Shown piece by piece: positions 7,719-15,522 of a stretch of DNA of 51,762 bases (its first letter is position 1; every line of letters begins with the position of its first letter). This DNA is from Sporomusa silvacetica DSM 10669 (GTDB taxonomy: Bacteria > Bacillota > Negativicutes > Sporomusales > Sporomusaceae): the NCBI RefSeq assembly GCF_002257705.1, contig NZ_LSLK01000083.1, positions 1-51,762 of the forward strand, in the 5' to 3' direction. The position numbers and the translations under genes were made by a program. The notes under the pieces were generated by a model, which saw only the letters and a list, made by a program, of their open reading frames with translations, ran no database searches and was not told the origin of the DNA.

Positions 7719-8483
7719 GTGGGATTAGAAGTACAGTCCTTGCAGCGGACATTTGATATATTAGAGGTCGTTGCCAACAGTGTTTTGCCGGTAAGTCTTA
7801 AATATATTACTGATGAAACGGGATTGCCCAAATCCACCGTCTATCGGTTGCTCAGCAATCTGGAAAAACGGGATTACGTAAAATGCGATAGTAATGGCAG
7901 TTATCGGCTGGGCATTCAACTGCTGATGATGAGCCAACGGGCAGAACAGAATTTTGATATTAAGAATCTAGCCCGAAAGTATTTGGTGCACATGAACGAA
8001 GTGACCAAAGAGACTGTCCACCTTGGCATTTTGGTTAAGAACCGGGTTTTGTATGTAGATACTGTAGAAAGTCCCCATGCCTTGAGGCTGGTGGCTAAGT
8101 TAGGTACGACGAATGCTGTTCATTGTACTGCATTAGGTAAGGCGCTGCTTGTGGAACATGATGAGGCCCAAATCAGGGAGCTTCTTGCTGTCGACGAAAT
8201 GGAACGACGGACAGAATATACCTTATGTACTGCTGAGGATTATCTAGCCGAAATAGCAAAGGTTCGCAGGCTGGGATATGCATTGGATGACTGTGAAAGT
8301 GAACTTGATGGTCGGTGCATTGCGGCCCCTATTTATGATAATGCCAATCAGGTAGCTGCGGCTATCAGTATTTCGGGTTTAGCTTCCCGCTTTTCCAAAG
8401 AACATATTGAGAAAGAAGTTGCCAGGGTATTATTGGAAAGCACCAGGGAGATATCAAAGGCTCTTGGTTATTCGGGTATGTAA
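7719..8483 (+). CDS. kdgR: IclR-family regulator, probable KdgR
   Basis: The 254-residue protein has an N-terminal winged helix (residues about 5-65, with TGLPKSTVYRLLSNLEKRDYV as the recognition part) and a C-terminal IclR effector domain (VHLGILVKNRVLYVDTV, HCTALGKALL, RCIAAPIYD). The start is GTG at 7719, preceded by AGGAG at a spacing of eight; a stop lies upstream in frame. As third gene after kduI and kduD it is most likely the repressor of uronate breakdown, sensing 2-keto-3-deoxygluconate or a related keto acid. The gene symbol rests on context. Confidence 0.85.
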   Translation: MGLEVQSLQRTFDILEVVANSVLPVSLKYITDETGLPKSTVYRLLSNLEKRDYVKCDSNGSYRLGIQLLMMSQRAEQNFDIKNLARKYLVHMNEVTKETVHLGILVKNRVLYVDTVESPHALRLVAKLGTTNAVHCTALGKALLVEHDEAQIRELLAVDEMERRTEYTLCTAEDYLAEIAKVRRLGYALDDCESELDGRCIAAPIYDNANQVAAAISISGLASRFSKEHIEKEVARVLLESTREISKALGYSGM

Positions 8484-8552
8484 TAGTAAAACTGCCGTTT
8501 CAGACTTTAAAGAAGTACTTGGTGCTATTGACGCCGCCCGTAAATAAATAGT

Positions 8553-8590
8553 AAAATGCACTGCAGTTTACTCCTGCAGTGCATTTTTTT
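8553..8590. terminator. Bidirectional terminator between kdgR and asparaginase
   Basis: ATGCACTGCAG (8556-8566) pairs with CTGCAGTGCAT (8574-8584), with A-rich sequence to the left and seven T to the right. It can stop transcription from both sides; the asparaginase stop codon lies at its edge. Confidence 0.9.
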
Positions 8591-9671
8591 AGTATTCCCA
8601 AAACATCTTTTGAATTTCCTGGGGATTATTGGTTTTGGTTAGTGCCAGCATCAGCAGAATACGTGCTTTCTGCGGGTTCAGATTATCGCTAGCGACAAAG
8701 TTATATTTATCATCATTAGCTTCGCCGTTACGGGCAATAATGCCGTTGCCAACGCGGGCGCTTCTTACAATGACAACTCCTTGTTTCTGAGCAGCTTCAA
8801 TGGCAGGGTATTCGGCTTTGCCAATGCTGCCGTTACCTGTGCCGGCGTGGACAATGCCTTTGGCTCCTGCGCGGGTAAGCGCTTCAATCACAACGCCGGT
8901 ATTGTTGGCATAGTGGTAAGCAATATCAACACGGGGTAAATCATTTAAGTGGCTAATGTCAAACTCAGTAGCTGTGGTGTGTTTACGTAAAGGAGCCCGG
9001 TAAAAGACTGGCTGGTCGCCAGTAAAGAAGCCAAGTGGACCAATTTCCGGCGCTCTAAAGGTGTCTACCCGGTCAGTGATTGTTTTGGTAACGTCACGGC
9101 CGGAGTGAATGGTGTCATTGAGCATAACCAGAACGCCTTTGCCTATGGCATCTTTGCTACCCGCTAAGATAGTGGCCCGGTAAAGATTGAGCATACCATC
9201 AGCGCTCATGGCTGTGGGTGGACGCATGGAGCCAACTACAACGACAGGCTTGTTACTTTTTACTACCAAATTTAGAAAATAGGCTGTTTCTTCCAACGTA
9301 TCTGTACCATGAGTAATAACGATGCCATCAACGTCATCTTGCGCCAGTAATTGATTGACGCGTTTGCCGAGTTTAAGCCATACTTCGTTAGTCATATTTT
9401 CACTGGCTATCTGGGAAATTTGCTCGCCGCTGACATTGGCGACTTTTTTTAATTCCGGCACATTGTTGATTAACGCATCAACTGGTGTTACTGCTGCTGT
9501 GTAACCTACAGTGGTTGTGTTTGTTGCACCAGAGCCAGCGATAGTACCGCCTGTGGCAAGAATCTTGACATTGGGAAGTGTGTCAGCTGTTTCTGCGGCC
9601 AAACATACAGCCTGTAAACTAAATATCAGTAAACAGATGACCGCCAGAAATAAATAATTTTTCCGGTTCAT
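8589..9671 (-). CDS. Type II (exported) L-asparaginase
   Basis: The 360-residue protein begins with a signal peptide (charged MNRKN, a hydrophobic core to about residue 24, then an Ala-x-Ala type site). The mature part has the asparaginase hallmarks ILATGGTIAGSG (catalytic threonine) and VITHGTDTLEETAYF. It hydrolyses asparagine to aspartate and ammonia outside the cytoplasm; in a diderm this means the periplasm. ATG 9671 is chosen because GAGGAGGGG precedes it and the signal peptide starts there; an upstream in-frame start would add 15 residues of non-signal character. It stands alone between kdgR and an L,D-transpeptidase. Glutaminase side activity cannot be excluded. Confidence 0.93.
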   Translation of the reverse strand: MNRKNYLFLAVICLLIFSLQAVCLAAETADTLPNVKILATGGTIAGSGATNTTTVGYTAAVTPVDALINNVPELKKVANVSGEQISQIASENMTNEVWLKLGKRVNQLLAQDDVDGIVITHGTDTLEETAYFLNLVVKSNKPVVVVGSMRPPTAMSADGMLNLYRATILAGSKDAIGKGVLVMLNDTIHSGRDVTKTITDRVDTFRAPEIGPLGFFTGDQPVFYRAPLRKHTTATEFDISHLNDLPRVDIAYHYANNTGVVIEALTRAGAKGIVHAGTGNGSIGKAEYPAIEAAQKQGVVIVRSARVGNGIIARNGEANDDKYNFVASDNLNPQKARILLMLALTKTNNPQEIQKMFWEY

Positions 9672-9930
9672 AGGTCCCCTCCTCGTAAAAGTAGATTCCA
9701 AGCCAATTATAACCAATGGAGGATATTTTTTAAAATAGCAAAAACCGTTATATTGGGCGGTTAGACTTACTAGTTAGAGGTTGTCCTCTCAAGACGCACT
9801 TTTTCAAACTATTTCAATTTTTCTATTATTTACACTTTTTAAAAAACGTCGGAATAAAGCTTTATTGTATGCATGGATAAACGAGCAAGTTAATAGGATG
9901 TTAGTAGCAAATACTGAGTAGGAGTAAAAT

Positions 9931-10650
9931 ATGAACATGCATTTTTTTAACTTAAATGCCAAGCGGACCCAAACTCGGTTTAGTATTATTATTGCTGCGC
10001 TATTTGTTTTATTTGGCGGTATCTGGTTATTTGAATATCTGGATGCCGCTGCTCTCAACTATTCGGTCAGTCAGCCGTCGAAAGTACCACAAGGCGAAAT
10101 GCATTTAATCATCAGAATTTCTGACCGGGTGCTGGAGCTGTATGATAATGGGAGGCTATTTAAGCGTTACCGGGTTGCTGTCGGCAAACGGGCGACACCA
10201 ACGCCTATTGGGGAATGGAATATTGTGTATAAAGGCTGGAGCCCGAAAGAGGTGATGGGCACTCGTTGGATGGGGCTTGATATACCATGGGGAAGCTATG
10301 GTATACATGGAACAAGCGCACCTTGGTCAATCGGTAACTTTGCCAGCCATGGATGTATTCGCATGCGTAACCAGGATTCGGAAGAACTGTATGAATGGGT
10401 GCCTGTAGGGACACCTGTCGATATTCTTGGCCCGAAACCCGATCTGAAGCAGGTACTGCGCCGGGGAAGTCAGGGGCCTGATGTTGTTGTATTGCAGCTC
10501 AAACTCGTGCAGCTGGGCTATTACCAGGAACGGGCCAAGGGAACCTTTGGCAAAGATACCGAGGCAGCGCTGCGGGCTTTTCAACGGGACAACAGGTTGC
10601 CGGAAACTGGTATTACAGATGAAAAAACCTTGCAATTGCTTCAACTGTAA
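9931..10650 (+). CDS. L,D-transpeptidase (YkuD) with peptidoglycan-binding domain
   Basis: The 239-residue protein has an N-terminal membrane anchor at about 13-36, a YkuD catalytic domain and a C-terminal peptidoglycan-binding domain. The active site is visible as GIHGTS and SHGCIRM, the latter holding the catalytic cysteine. The C-terminal segment (LRRGSQGPDVVVLQLKLVQL, GTFGKDTEAALRAFQ) is a PG_binding_1 repeat. It should make 3-3 cross-links in the cell wall or attach proteins to it, acting on the outer face of the inner membrane. AGGAG lies five bases before ATG 9931. The 214 bases upstream (9717-9930) show no further gene. Confidence 0.92.
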   Translation: MNMHFFNLNAKRTQTRFSIIIAALFVLFGGIWLFEYLDAAALNYSVSQPSKVPQGEMHLIIRISDRVLELYDNGRLFKRYRVAVGKRATPTPIGEWNIVYKGWSPKEVMGTRWMGLDIPWGSYGIHGTSAPWSIGNFASHGCIRMRNQDSEELYEWVPVGTPVDILGPKPDLKQVLRRGSQGPDVVVLQLKLVQLGYYQERAKGTFGKDTEAALRAFQRDNRLPETGITDEKTLQLLQL

Positions 10651-10658
10651 AGCAACTA

Positions 10659-10701
10659 AAAACAGGCTCCCAGTGGCATTTTGCCGGTGGAAACCTGTTT
10701 T
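10659..10701. terminator. Bidirectional terminator between L,D-transpeptidase and aminotransferase
   Basis: AAAACAGG pairs with CCTGTTTT (10694-10701), and the stem continues partly through GGC/GCC. It lies in the 60-base gap between converging genes, with A-rich and T-rich flanks. Confidence 0.75.
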
Positions 10702-10710
10702 AGTTTCGGC

Positions 10711-11901
10711 CTATGACAGGCGCATTGCCTTTTCAATACGGGCAAGGCCTGCTGCAATAGTTTCGCGGGAGGTTGCATAGGAGAAACGGAGATATTCCTG
10801 AGTTTCCCCGATATTTCGCCCCCCAAAAGCTGAGCGGGGCAGTACGGCTACATCGGCGTTATAGAGAAGGTGCTGCTGCAGGGATTTGCTGTCAGGCAGT
10901 CCTAAACGCTCACAGGCCTCGGTGACATTAGGGAAAACATAGAAGGCACCAGTAGGTGTTTGGCAGGAAAAGCCGGGAATGCTGTTTAGTCCAGCGGCAA
11001 TTAAATCACGTCTGGCTTTAAACTCACTAACCATGTTGCTGACAAAATCCTGCGGGCCAGTTAACGCCGCCAAACCGCCATATTGTACAAAGGTGTTTGT
11101 GCAGGATTCACAGTTAGTAATTAGGCGGGCAACATGTGCAGCTAGCTCTTCCGCCATAACTCCATAGCCTAGCCGCCAGCCAGTCATAGCATACGTTTTA
11201 GAAAACCCATCAAGAATGATGGTTCGTTCCTGCATACCTGGCTGTGAGGCGATGCTCACAAAAGTTCCCTCATAGGCAATTTGGCTGTAAATTTCATCAG
11301 ATAATACCCACAAATCGTGTTTCTGGGCAAGTGTGGCGATATTTTCAATATCCTGGGCAGTCAACATACCGCCAGTGGGGTTATGGGGACTATTTAAAAT
11401 AATGAGTTTGGTTTTGGGGGTGATAAGTTTTTCCAGTTCATTAGTATCCAAGCTGAAATTCTTTTCTTCTAATATCGGGGCGGCTACCGGTATGCCACCG
11501 GTGAAACGGATGACCGACTCGTAAATGGGAAAACCGGGATTAGGATAAATGACCTCGTCGCCGGGGTCAACTAAGGCGTGCAGAACATAATAGATGATTG
11601 GCTTACCACCAGGGGTGATAACTATTTGTTCAGGTTTTACCTGTAGCTGGCGGGTAGTGGAAACGTGGCTGGCAACGGCTTCTTTAAGCGGCAAAATACC
11701 AGCCGAGGGACTATAGTGGGTAAAATTGTTCTGGATAGCAGTAATACCGGCTTGTTTAATGTTATCAGCAGTGTCGAAATCAGGTTCACCAATGGCAAAG
11801 CTAATAATATCGCGGCCAGTAGCTTTGAGACGGTTTACTTCATTAAGTACATCAAAAGCATTTTCTGTACCAAGATTGCCTAAACGAGCAGCTAGTTTCA
11901 T
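10711..11901 (-). CDS. Class I PLP-dependent aminotransferase (AspC-like)
   Basis: The 396-residue fold-type I aminotransferase has the PLP-site motifs SPHNPTGG (substrate and cofactor binding), VLSDEIYSQIAY, and the Schiff-base lysine in DGFSKTYAMTGWRLGYG. The conserved arginine for the alpha-carboxylate is in YLRFSYA. The closest classes are aspartate/prephenate or alanine aminotransferases of the Firmicute type; the exact amino donor cannot be read. AGGAGGA precedes ATG 11901. Its leader contains a promoter and a hairpin that also follow the upstream gpgS-like gene. Confidence 0.9.
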   Translation of the reverse strand: MKLAARLGNLGTENAFDVLNEVNRLKATGRDIISFAIGEPDFDTADNIKQAGITAIQNNFTHYSPSAGILPLKEAVASHVSTTRQLQVKPEQIVITPGGKPIIYYVLHALVDPGDEVIYPNPGFPIYESVIRFTGGIPVAAPILEEKNFSLDTNELEKLITPKTKLIILNSPHNPTGGMLTAQDIENIATLAQKHDLWVLSDEIYSQIAYEGTFVSIASQPGMQERTIILDGFSKTYAMTGWRLGYGVMAEELAAHVARLITNCESCTNTFVQYGGLAALTGPQDFVSNMVSEFKARRDLIAAGLNSIPGFSCQTPTGAFYVFPNVTEACERLGLPDSKSLQQHLLYNADVAVLPRSAFGGRNIGETQEYLRFSYATSRETIAAGLARIEKAMRLS

Positions 11902-12013
11902 AGCGCGATTATTCCTCCTGAATATGATATGTGTAGCTCCTGGCTATGCATTAATGCAAAAAAATCTGATTCAATAAAAAAGAAAATAATTAAAAAACTC
12001 AAATAGTAAGAAA

Positions 12014-12040
12014 AGGAGCCTGTCAGTGACAGTCTCCTCC
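12014..12040 (-). terminator. GGAGGAG-type hairpin after gpgS-like gene and at the start of the aminotransferase leader
   Basis: Read on the minus strand, AGGAG-A-CTGTC pairs with GACAG-G-CTCCT and is followed by TTTTCTT. It can terminate the upstream transcript. It is nearly identical to the hairpins at 13675-13704 and 15362-15400. A promoter at 12042-12070 would start transcription inside or just before it. Confidence 0.7.
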
Positions 12041-12041
12041 T

Positions 12042-12070
12042 ATATTACTGTGAAATTATCTAGTAGTCAA
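12042..12070 (-). promoter_or_regulatory. Promoter for the aminotransferase gene
   Basis: On the minus strand TTGACT (12065-12070) and TAATAT (12042-12047) are separated by 17 bases, a good sigma-A promoter. Its boxes are identical to those upstream of the gpgS-like gene. Confidence 0.7.
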
Positions 12071-12151
12071 GCTTGAGTTAACACTATTGTTGTCCCAGAA
12101 ATACAAAATTCCATACCTGATGGTTTTAGTTTTGTCTAAAAATAGCGCGTT

Positions 12152-13573
12152 TTACGTCCCATAGTTGCGCCAAACGGTACTAAACCGTTTGGCGTCAATT
12201 TTAAAATCGCCATGCGCCGAATAAACGCGTCTCAAAATGTTAGGCAGAGCCTGTTCACCATGAAACCCCTTTAATTCAGCCATGACCTGAATGATCTGAA
12301 AAGCCATTTCACTAAGTCCAATGACTCCCTTTGACTTATGAATGACCTCACCAAGATTTACTTGGCAAGTAGACCAGAGACTGGCTTGCTCGACAGCTTG
12401 AACAAGCATAGCCATTTCTACGCCGTAATTTGCCGGTATGCGCATTCTGAGCAGGCAATCGCGGTATATCGCCACCGTTCCGGCTAGCGGTTGAATATAG
12501 CCGGAAAGCTCAGGACTGAAGGTGTTAATCCAGGGTCGGGCCAATATTTCCGTAACACGGCCGCCGCCCAGTTCTAGTCCGGTTGCTTCGACACGCACTG
12601 GGCGGGAAAAGTAGCCTTTGGAAAACTTTATCTCAGGATGGGTAAGCATAGGCCCTAATAAACCGTAGAAAAAGCGGGGTGTGATTGTTTCAATATCAGT
12701 GTCCACCCATGCCAGAATATCAGCGTCGGTAACATAGGCACTTTTGAACATAGCCTCGCCTTTACCCCGGTAACTGCCCTGTTCTGGGACTATTTCGGTA
12801 TGCTGATAAACGGGAATTCCATGAGACTTAGCAATAGCTATCGTGTTGTCTGTAGAATTAGAGTCTATGAGAATAATATCGTCAATGACTCCCTCATCTT
12901 TTACCTCAAGGGCAGTTTTTATCACATTGCCAACCGTTTTTTCTTCGTTTAGACTGGGCAGAATAATAGCAATCTTGACACCTAAGTTCTTTTTGCATGC
13001 CCGAAGAACCGAGGGCAGAGAAAAGTCAGCTGCTTCAAAGGTTCTCTCCCGCACCCACCGGTAAATGGCATCACCTTGATCGAAATCGATATCCTGTACC
13101 GGCCCGCGTACTAGTGTTATACTGCCTTCATATACTTGTCTCAATTGCTTATAAAGGGGATCAATTTCTGATTGTGCCAACGGTGCACCAAAGAATAACA
13201 TGTTATAGTGGGAGCCGATACTTTTGATCAAATCAAAAATAGTAGCCTCACGCCGCCAAGTAATATTCACATTATCAAACAGTGTGTGGGCAGGCGCTAC
13301 TACTGATGACAGGAAGACTTCCTCCAATTGAGGGATTTTTTCTTCTAAGTGATATATATGAGCCTCTTTGATACCTGCTTGCGCCATAACATCAAGTACT
13401 GACCGGGCATTACTGCCACCGCGGAGAACTGCTGCGACTGGGCCGTCGACCCAACCGTCGGTAACGGCGGCGATTTGCTCGCGATAATTTGGTAGCTCTG
13501 TTATGTCTGCGATATCCTTAATTATGATTTGCTGGTTACCTTGAAATGGCCATTTTTCCATAGATGCAGTCAT
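12152..13573 (-). CDS. Glucosyl-3-phosphoglycerate synthase-like glycosyltransferase with an N-terminal extra domain
   Basis: The 473-residue protein has a glycosyltransferase core from about residue 200: IAIILPSLNEEKTVGNVI, the nucleotide-sugar DTDIE (DxD-type) motif, and later GGGRVTEILARP and SGYIQPLAGTVAIYR, which resemble GpgS of family GT81. GpgS joins glucose from an NDP-glucose to 3-phosphoglycerate, the first step to the compatible solute glucosylglycerate. The first 200 residues look like a universal-stress-protein type alpha/beta domain (VAAVLRGGSNARSVLDVM, NMLFFGAPL), not part of ordinary GpgS. ATG 13573 is chosen with GGGAGGA at good spacing; an upstream ATG would place this site inside the gene. 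No phosphatase GpgP is seen nearby. Neighbouring antiporters fit a salt-stress role. Confidence 0.8.
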   Translation of the reverse strand: MTASMEKWPFQGNQQIIIKDIADITELPNYREQIAAVTDGWVDGPVAAVLRGGSNARSVLDVMAQAGIKEAHIYHLEEKIPQLEEVFLSSVVAPAHTLFDNVNITWRREATIFDLIKSIGSHYNMLFFGAPLAQSEIDPLYKQLRQVYEGSITLVRGPVQDIDFDQGDAIYRWVRERTFEAADFSLPSVLRACKKNLGVKIAIILPSLNEEKTVGNVIKTALEVKDEGVIDDIILIDSNSTDNTIAIAKSHGIPVYQHTEIVPEQGSYRGKGEAMFKSAYVTDADILAWVDTDIETITPRFFYGLLGPMLTHPEIKFSKGYFSRPVRVEATGLELGGGRVTEILARPWINTFSPELSGYIQPLAGTVAIYRDCLLRMRIPANYGVEMAMLVQAVEQASLWSTCQVNLGEVIHKSKGVIGLSEMAFQIIQVMAELKGFHGEQALPNILRRVYSAHGDFKIDAKRFSTVWRNYGT

Positions 13574-13674
13574 AACAATTCCTCCCATAGGTATCTGGTA
13601 GAGTCTTGGCGAAAGTACAAAACAATGTTATTTTTAGCCTGTTTCTATAAAATGATACGTTTTATTAGGGTAAT

Positions 13675-13704
13675 AAAAGGAGCCTGCCTGTGACAGTCTC
13701 CTCC
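13675..13704 (-). terminator. GGAGGAG-type terminator-like hairpin in the gpgS-like leader
   Basis: On the minus strand GGAGGAGACTGTC pairs imperfectly with GGCAGGCTCC and runs into TTTT. It lies about 25-55 bases after the promoter at 13736-13764 and about 100 bases before the gene, so it would act as an attenuator. Confidence 0.6.
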
Positions 13705-13735
13705 GTACTCAATAACAAATCTTACTATTTTACAT

Positions 13736-13764
13736 ATATTACCACAAAAACCATCAATAGTCAA
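13736..13764 (-). promoter_or_regulatory. Promoter for the gpgS-like gene
   Basis: On the minus strand TTGACT (13759-13764) and TAATAT (13736-13741) are 17 bases apart. It lies after the terminator of the upstream antiporter gene, so the glycosyltransferase has its own start. Confidence 0.75.
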
Positions 13765-13796
13765 GTTCAATGCTATATTGGCCCCGAGAAATTATA

Positions 13797-13840
13797 AAGG
13801 CCGACAAGTGAAGAGTATGTTCTCCGCACCTGTCGGCCTT
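13797..13840 (-). terminator. Terminator of the first antiporter gene
   Basis: AAGGCCGACA pairs with TGTCGGCCTT (13831-13840), ten perfect base pairs, with a T-rich tail on the minus strand. Confidence 0.85.
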
Positions 13841-13852
13841 AGATTAGCTTAG

Positions 13853-15130
13853 TTAAAAATAGCGCCAATAGAGGTAGATATGAGAGATAATAATGGATAC
13901 TATCATCAGCGGAAAAGCAATCTTCAGATAGTAATTAAAGGTAAGGGGAATGCGATTCTTATCGGCAATTCCAGCTACAATAACATTGGCCGAGGCGCCG
14001 ATAAGTGTTCCGTTACCGCCAAGGCAAGCGCCAAGGGACAATGACCACCACATTGGTTCCAAATTCATACCTGATAGCTGCCCCATTTCTTGAATCATGG
14101 GGATCATGGTGGCGACGAATGGAATGTTATCAATAAATGCCGAGGAGATGGCAGACACCCATAAGACGAGCAGGGAGGTCTGTTGTAAATCACCGTGGGT
14201 TACCGAAAGGCTCCAATGGGCCAGTTCGCTGATTACCCCGGTTGACTTTAAGCCACCTACCAGAACAAATAGTCCAATAAAGAAGAAGATAGTAGGCCAT
14301 TCAACATCGTTCAAAACATCTTCAGGCTTCTGATGGCTGATCAGCATAAGCAGGATAGCGCCTGCAATGGCGATTGTTGCTGATTCCAAGTGCAACGCAC
14401 CATGAAGAACAAAACCGATAATTGTGATACCAAGTACTGCCAGCGATTTTTTAAGTAATTCCTGATCTTTTATTTCATCCTTAAAATTAAGCTGCAAAAT
14501 AGCTTGCCGGTTTTGGTCTTTAACATGCAAATCTTTACGGTAGATAAGGAGCAGCAAGGCGATTGTAGCTAATAAAATTAGAAAAATAACCGGAGTCAAA
14601 TTGAGTAAAAAGGAGTTAAAGTCAAGGTTTGCCGCACTGCCGATCATAATGTTCGGGGGGTCGCCGATTAAGGTCGCTGTACCACCGATGTTTGAGGCGA
14701 TAATTTCCGCAATGAGAAACGGGGTAGGATTAACCTGCAGCTTGTCAGTAAGAGTCAGTGTTACCGGGACAATTAATAAGACGGTGGTAACATTGTCAAG
14801 AAAAGCCGAAGCAGTTGCGGTAATGAACGAGAGTAGCGCCAAGAGTCGTAGCGGCTCACCCCGGGTTATACCCGCAGACCAGATGGCAACAGCCTCAAAC
14901 ACGCCCGTACGGCGCGTGACAGCGACTAAAATCATCATACCGACTAACAGCCCAATTGTGTTAAAATCAATATTATCCTTAAGTGCTGTTTCCTGGGTTA
15001 AGATGCCAAGCAGTAGCATCACTATGCCGCCACCCATGGCAACAACCATGCGAGGGATTTTTTCCTGGATAATTAATGCATAGGTAAATAGAAAGACAAT
15101 AATTGAAACCCAATAAGCAAGATCATGCAC
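13853..15130 (-). CDS. ArsB/NhaD-family ion antiporter (copy 1)
   Basis: The 425-residue membrane protein has about 11-12 hydrophobic segments and two inverted halves typical of the ion transporter superfamily. DNVTTVLLIVPVT and NIGGTATLIGDPPNIMIG mark the first half; FIDNIPFVATMIPM and GACLGGNGTLIGASANVI mark the second. NhaD-type members exchange sodium for protons, ArsB members export arsenite. No arsenic genes are near, and a compatible-solute gene follows, so Na+/H+ exchange is favoured, but substrate is not proved. The start is GTG with AGGAGG ten bases upstream. It is a paralogue of the divergent gene at 15523. Confidence 0.85.
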   Translation of the reverse strand: MHDLAYWVSIIVFLFTYALIIQEKIPRMVVAMGGGIVMLLLGILTQETALKDNIDFNTIGLLVGMMILVAVTRRTGVFEAVAIWSAGITRGEPLRLLALLSFITATASAFLDNVTTVLLIVPVTLTLTDKLQVNPTPFLIAEIIASNIGGTATLIGDPPNIMIGSAANLDFNSFLLNLTPVIFLILLATIALLLLIYRKDLHVKDQNRQAILQLNFKDEIKDQELLKKSLAVLGITIIGFVLHGALHLESATIAIAGAILLMLISHQKPEDVLNDVEWPTIFFFIGLFVLVGGLKSTGVISELAHWSLSVTHGDLQQTSLLVLWVSAISSAFIDNIPFVATMIPMIQEMGQLSGMNLEPMWWSLSLGACLGGNGTLIGASANVIVAGIADKNRIPLTFNYYLKIAFPLMIVSIIISHIYLYWRYF

Positions 15131-15154
15131 AATAAATACGCCTCCTAAGATAAT

Positions 15155-15189
15155 CGCAAAAGGGTAGAGTGTGCTCAGGGTACTCTACC
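15155..15189 (-). terminator. Hairpin with short T run in the leader of antiporter 1
   Basis: On the minus strand GGTAGAGT (15182-15189) pairs with ACTCTACC (15163-15170), followed by CTTTT. It lies between the promoter and the gene start, where it could attenuate transcription. The T run is weak. Confidence 0.5.
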
Positions 15190-15212
15190 ACCAAAATTAT
15201 ACCATTGTGAAA

Positions 15213-15241
15213 ATAATACGATATGTTAGTGGTCTAGTCAA
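15213..15241 (-). promoter_or_regulatory. Promoter for antiporter 1
   Basis: On the minus strand TTGACT (15236-15241), a 17-base spacer and TATTAT (15213-15218) form a strong promoter pointing at the gene starting at 15130. Confidence 0.75.
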
Positions 15242-15304
15242 CTTTGTATTCTGTGTTTACCATTTTATCCTTTTAGGGAAGAATTTAGTCCGCATAAAGT
15301 AATC

Positions 15305-15333
15305 TTGACAATCAGTCTGGTTTTGGCTATGAT
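15305..15333 (+). promoter_or_regulatory. Promoter for antiporter 2
   Basis: TTGACA (15305-15310), 17 bases, then TATGAT (15328-15333). Transcription should begin near 15340, giving a leader of about 180 bases. Confidence 0.8.
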
Positions 15334-15361
15334 AAAATCACAAAAAAATATGTTTTATTTT

Positions 15362-15445
15362 AAGGAGGAGCCTGTCACCAAGGGCTCCTTCTGTTTTTTT
15401 CAGGGAATTACTATCAGGGAAGAGCGCTTGAAGGCTCCTCCCTGA
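15362..15445 (+). promoter_or_regulatory. Candidate attenuator with alternative hairpins in the antiporter 2 leader
   Basis: AAGGAGGAGCC (15362-15372) pairs with GGGCTCCTT (15382-15390) and is followed by seven T (15394-15400), a complete terminator about 60 bases after the promoter. Further on, TCAGGGA (15414-15420) pairs with TCCCTGA (15439-15445). GGAGGAGCC (15364-15372) is also perfectly complementary to GGCTCCTCC (15433-15441), so the terminator arm could instead pair downstream. The sequences are seen; switching is inference. Confidence 0.55.
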
Positions 15446-15522
15446 ATGTCTATCTAGGGGGGGATTTTTCGATTGTAATCCGGATAAGCAAGACCAAACT
15501 ATTAAGTTGGAGGGAGTAAAAA

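Noticed and set aside
8484..8552. Short frame ending in DFKEVLGAIDAARK after kdgR, perhaps the 3' end of a lost gene
   Set aside because: Only about 20 codons are readable, with no start; too short to call a pseudogene, though a decayed kdg-pathway gene is possible.
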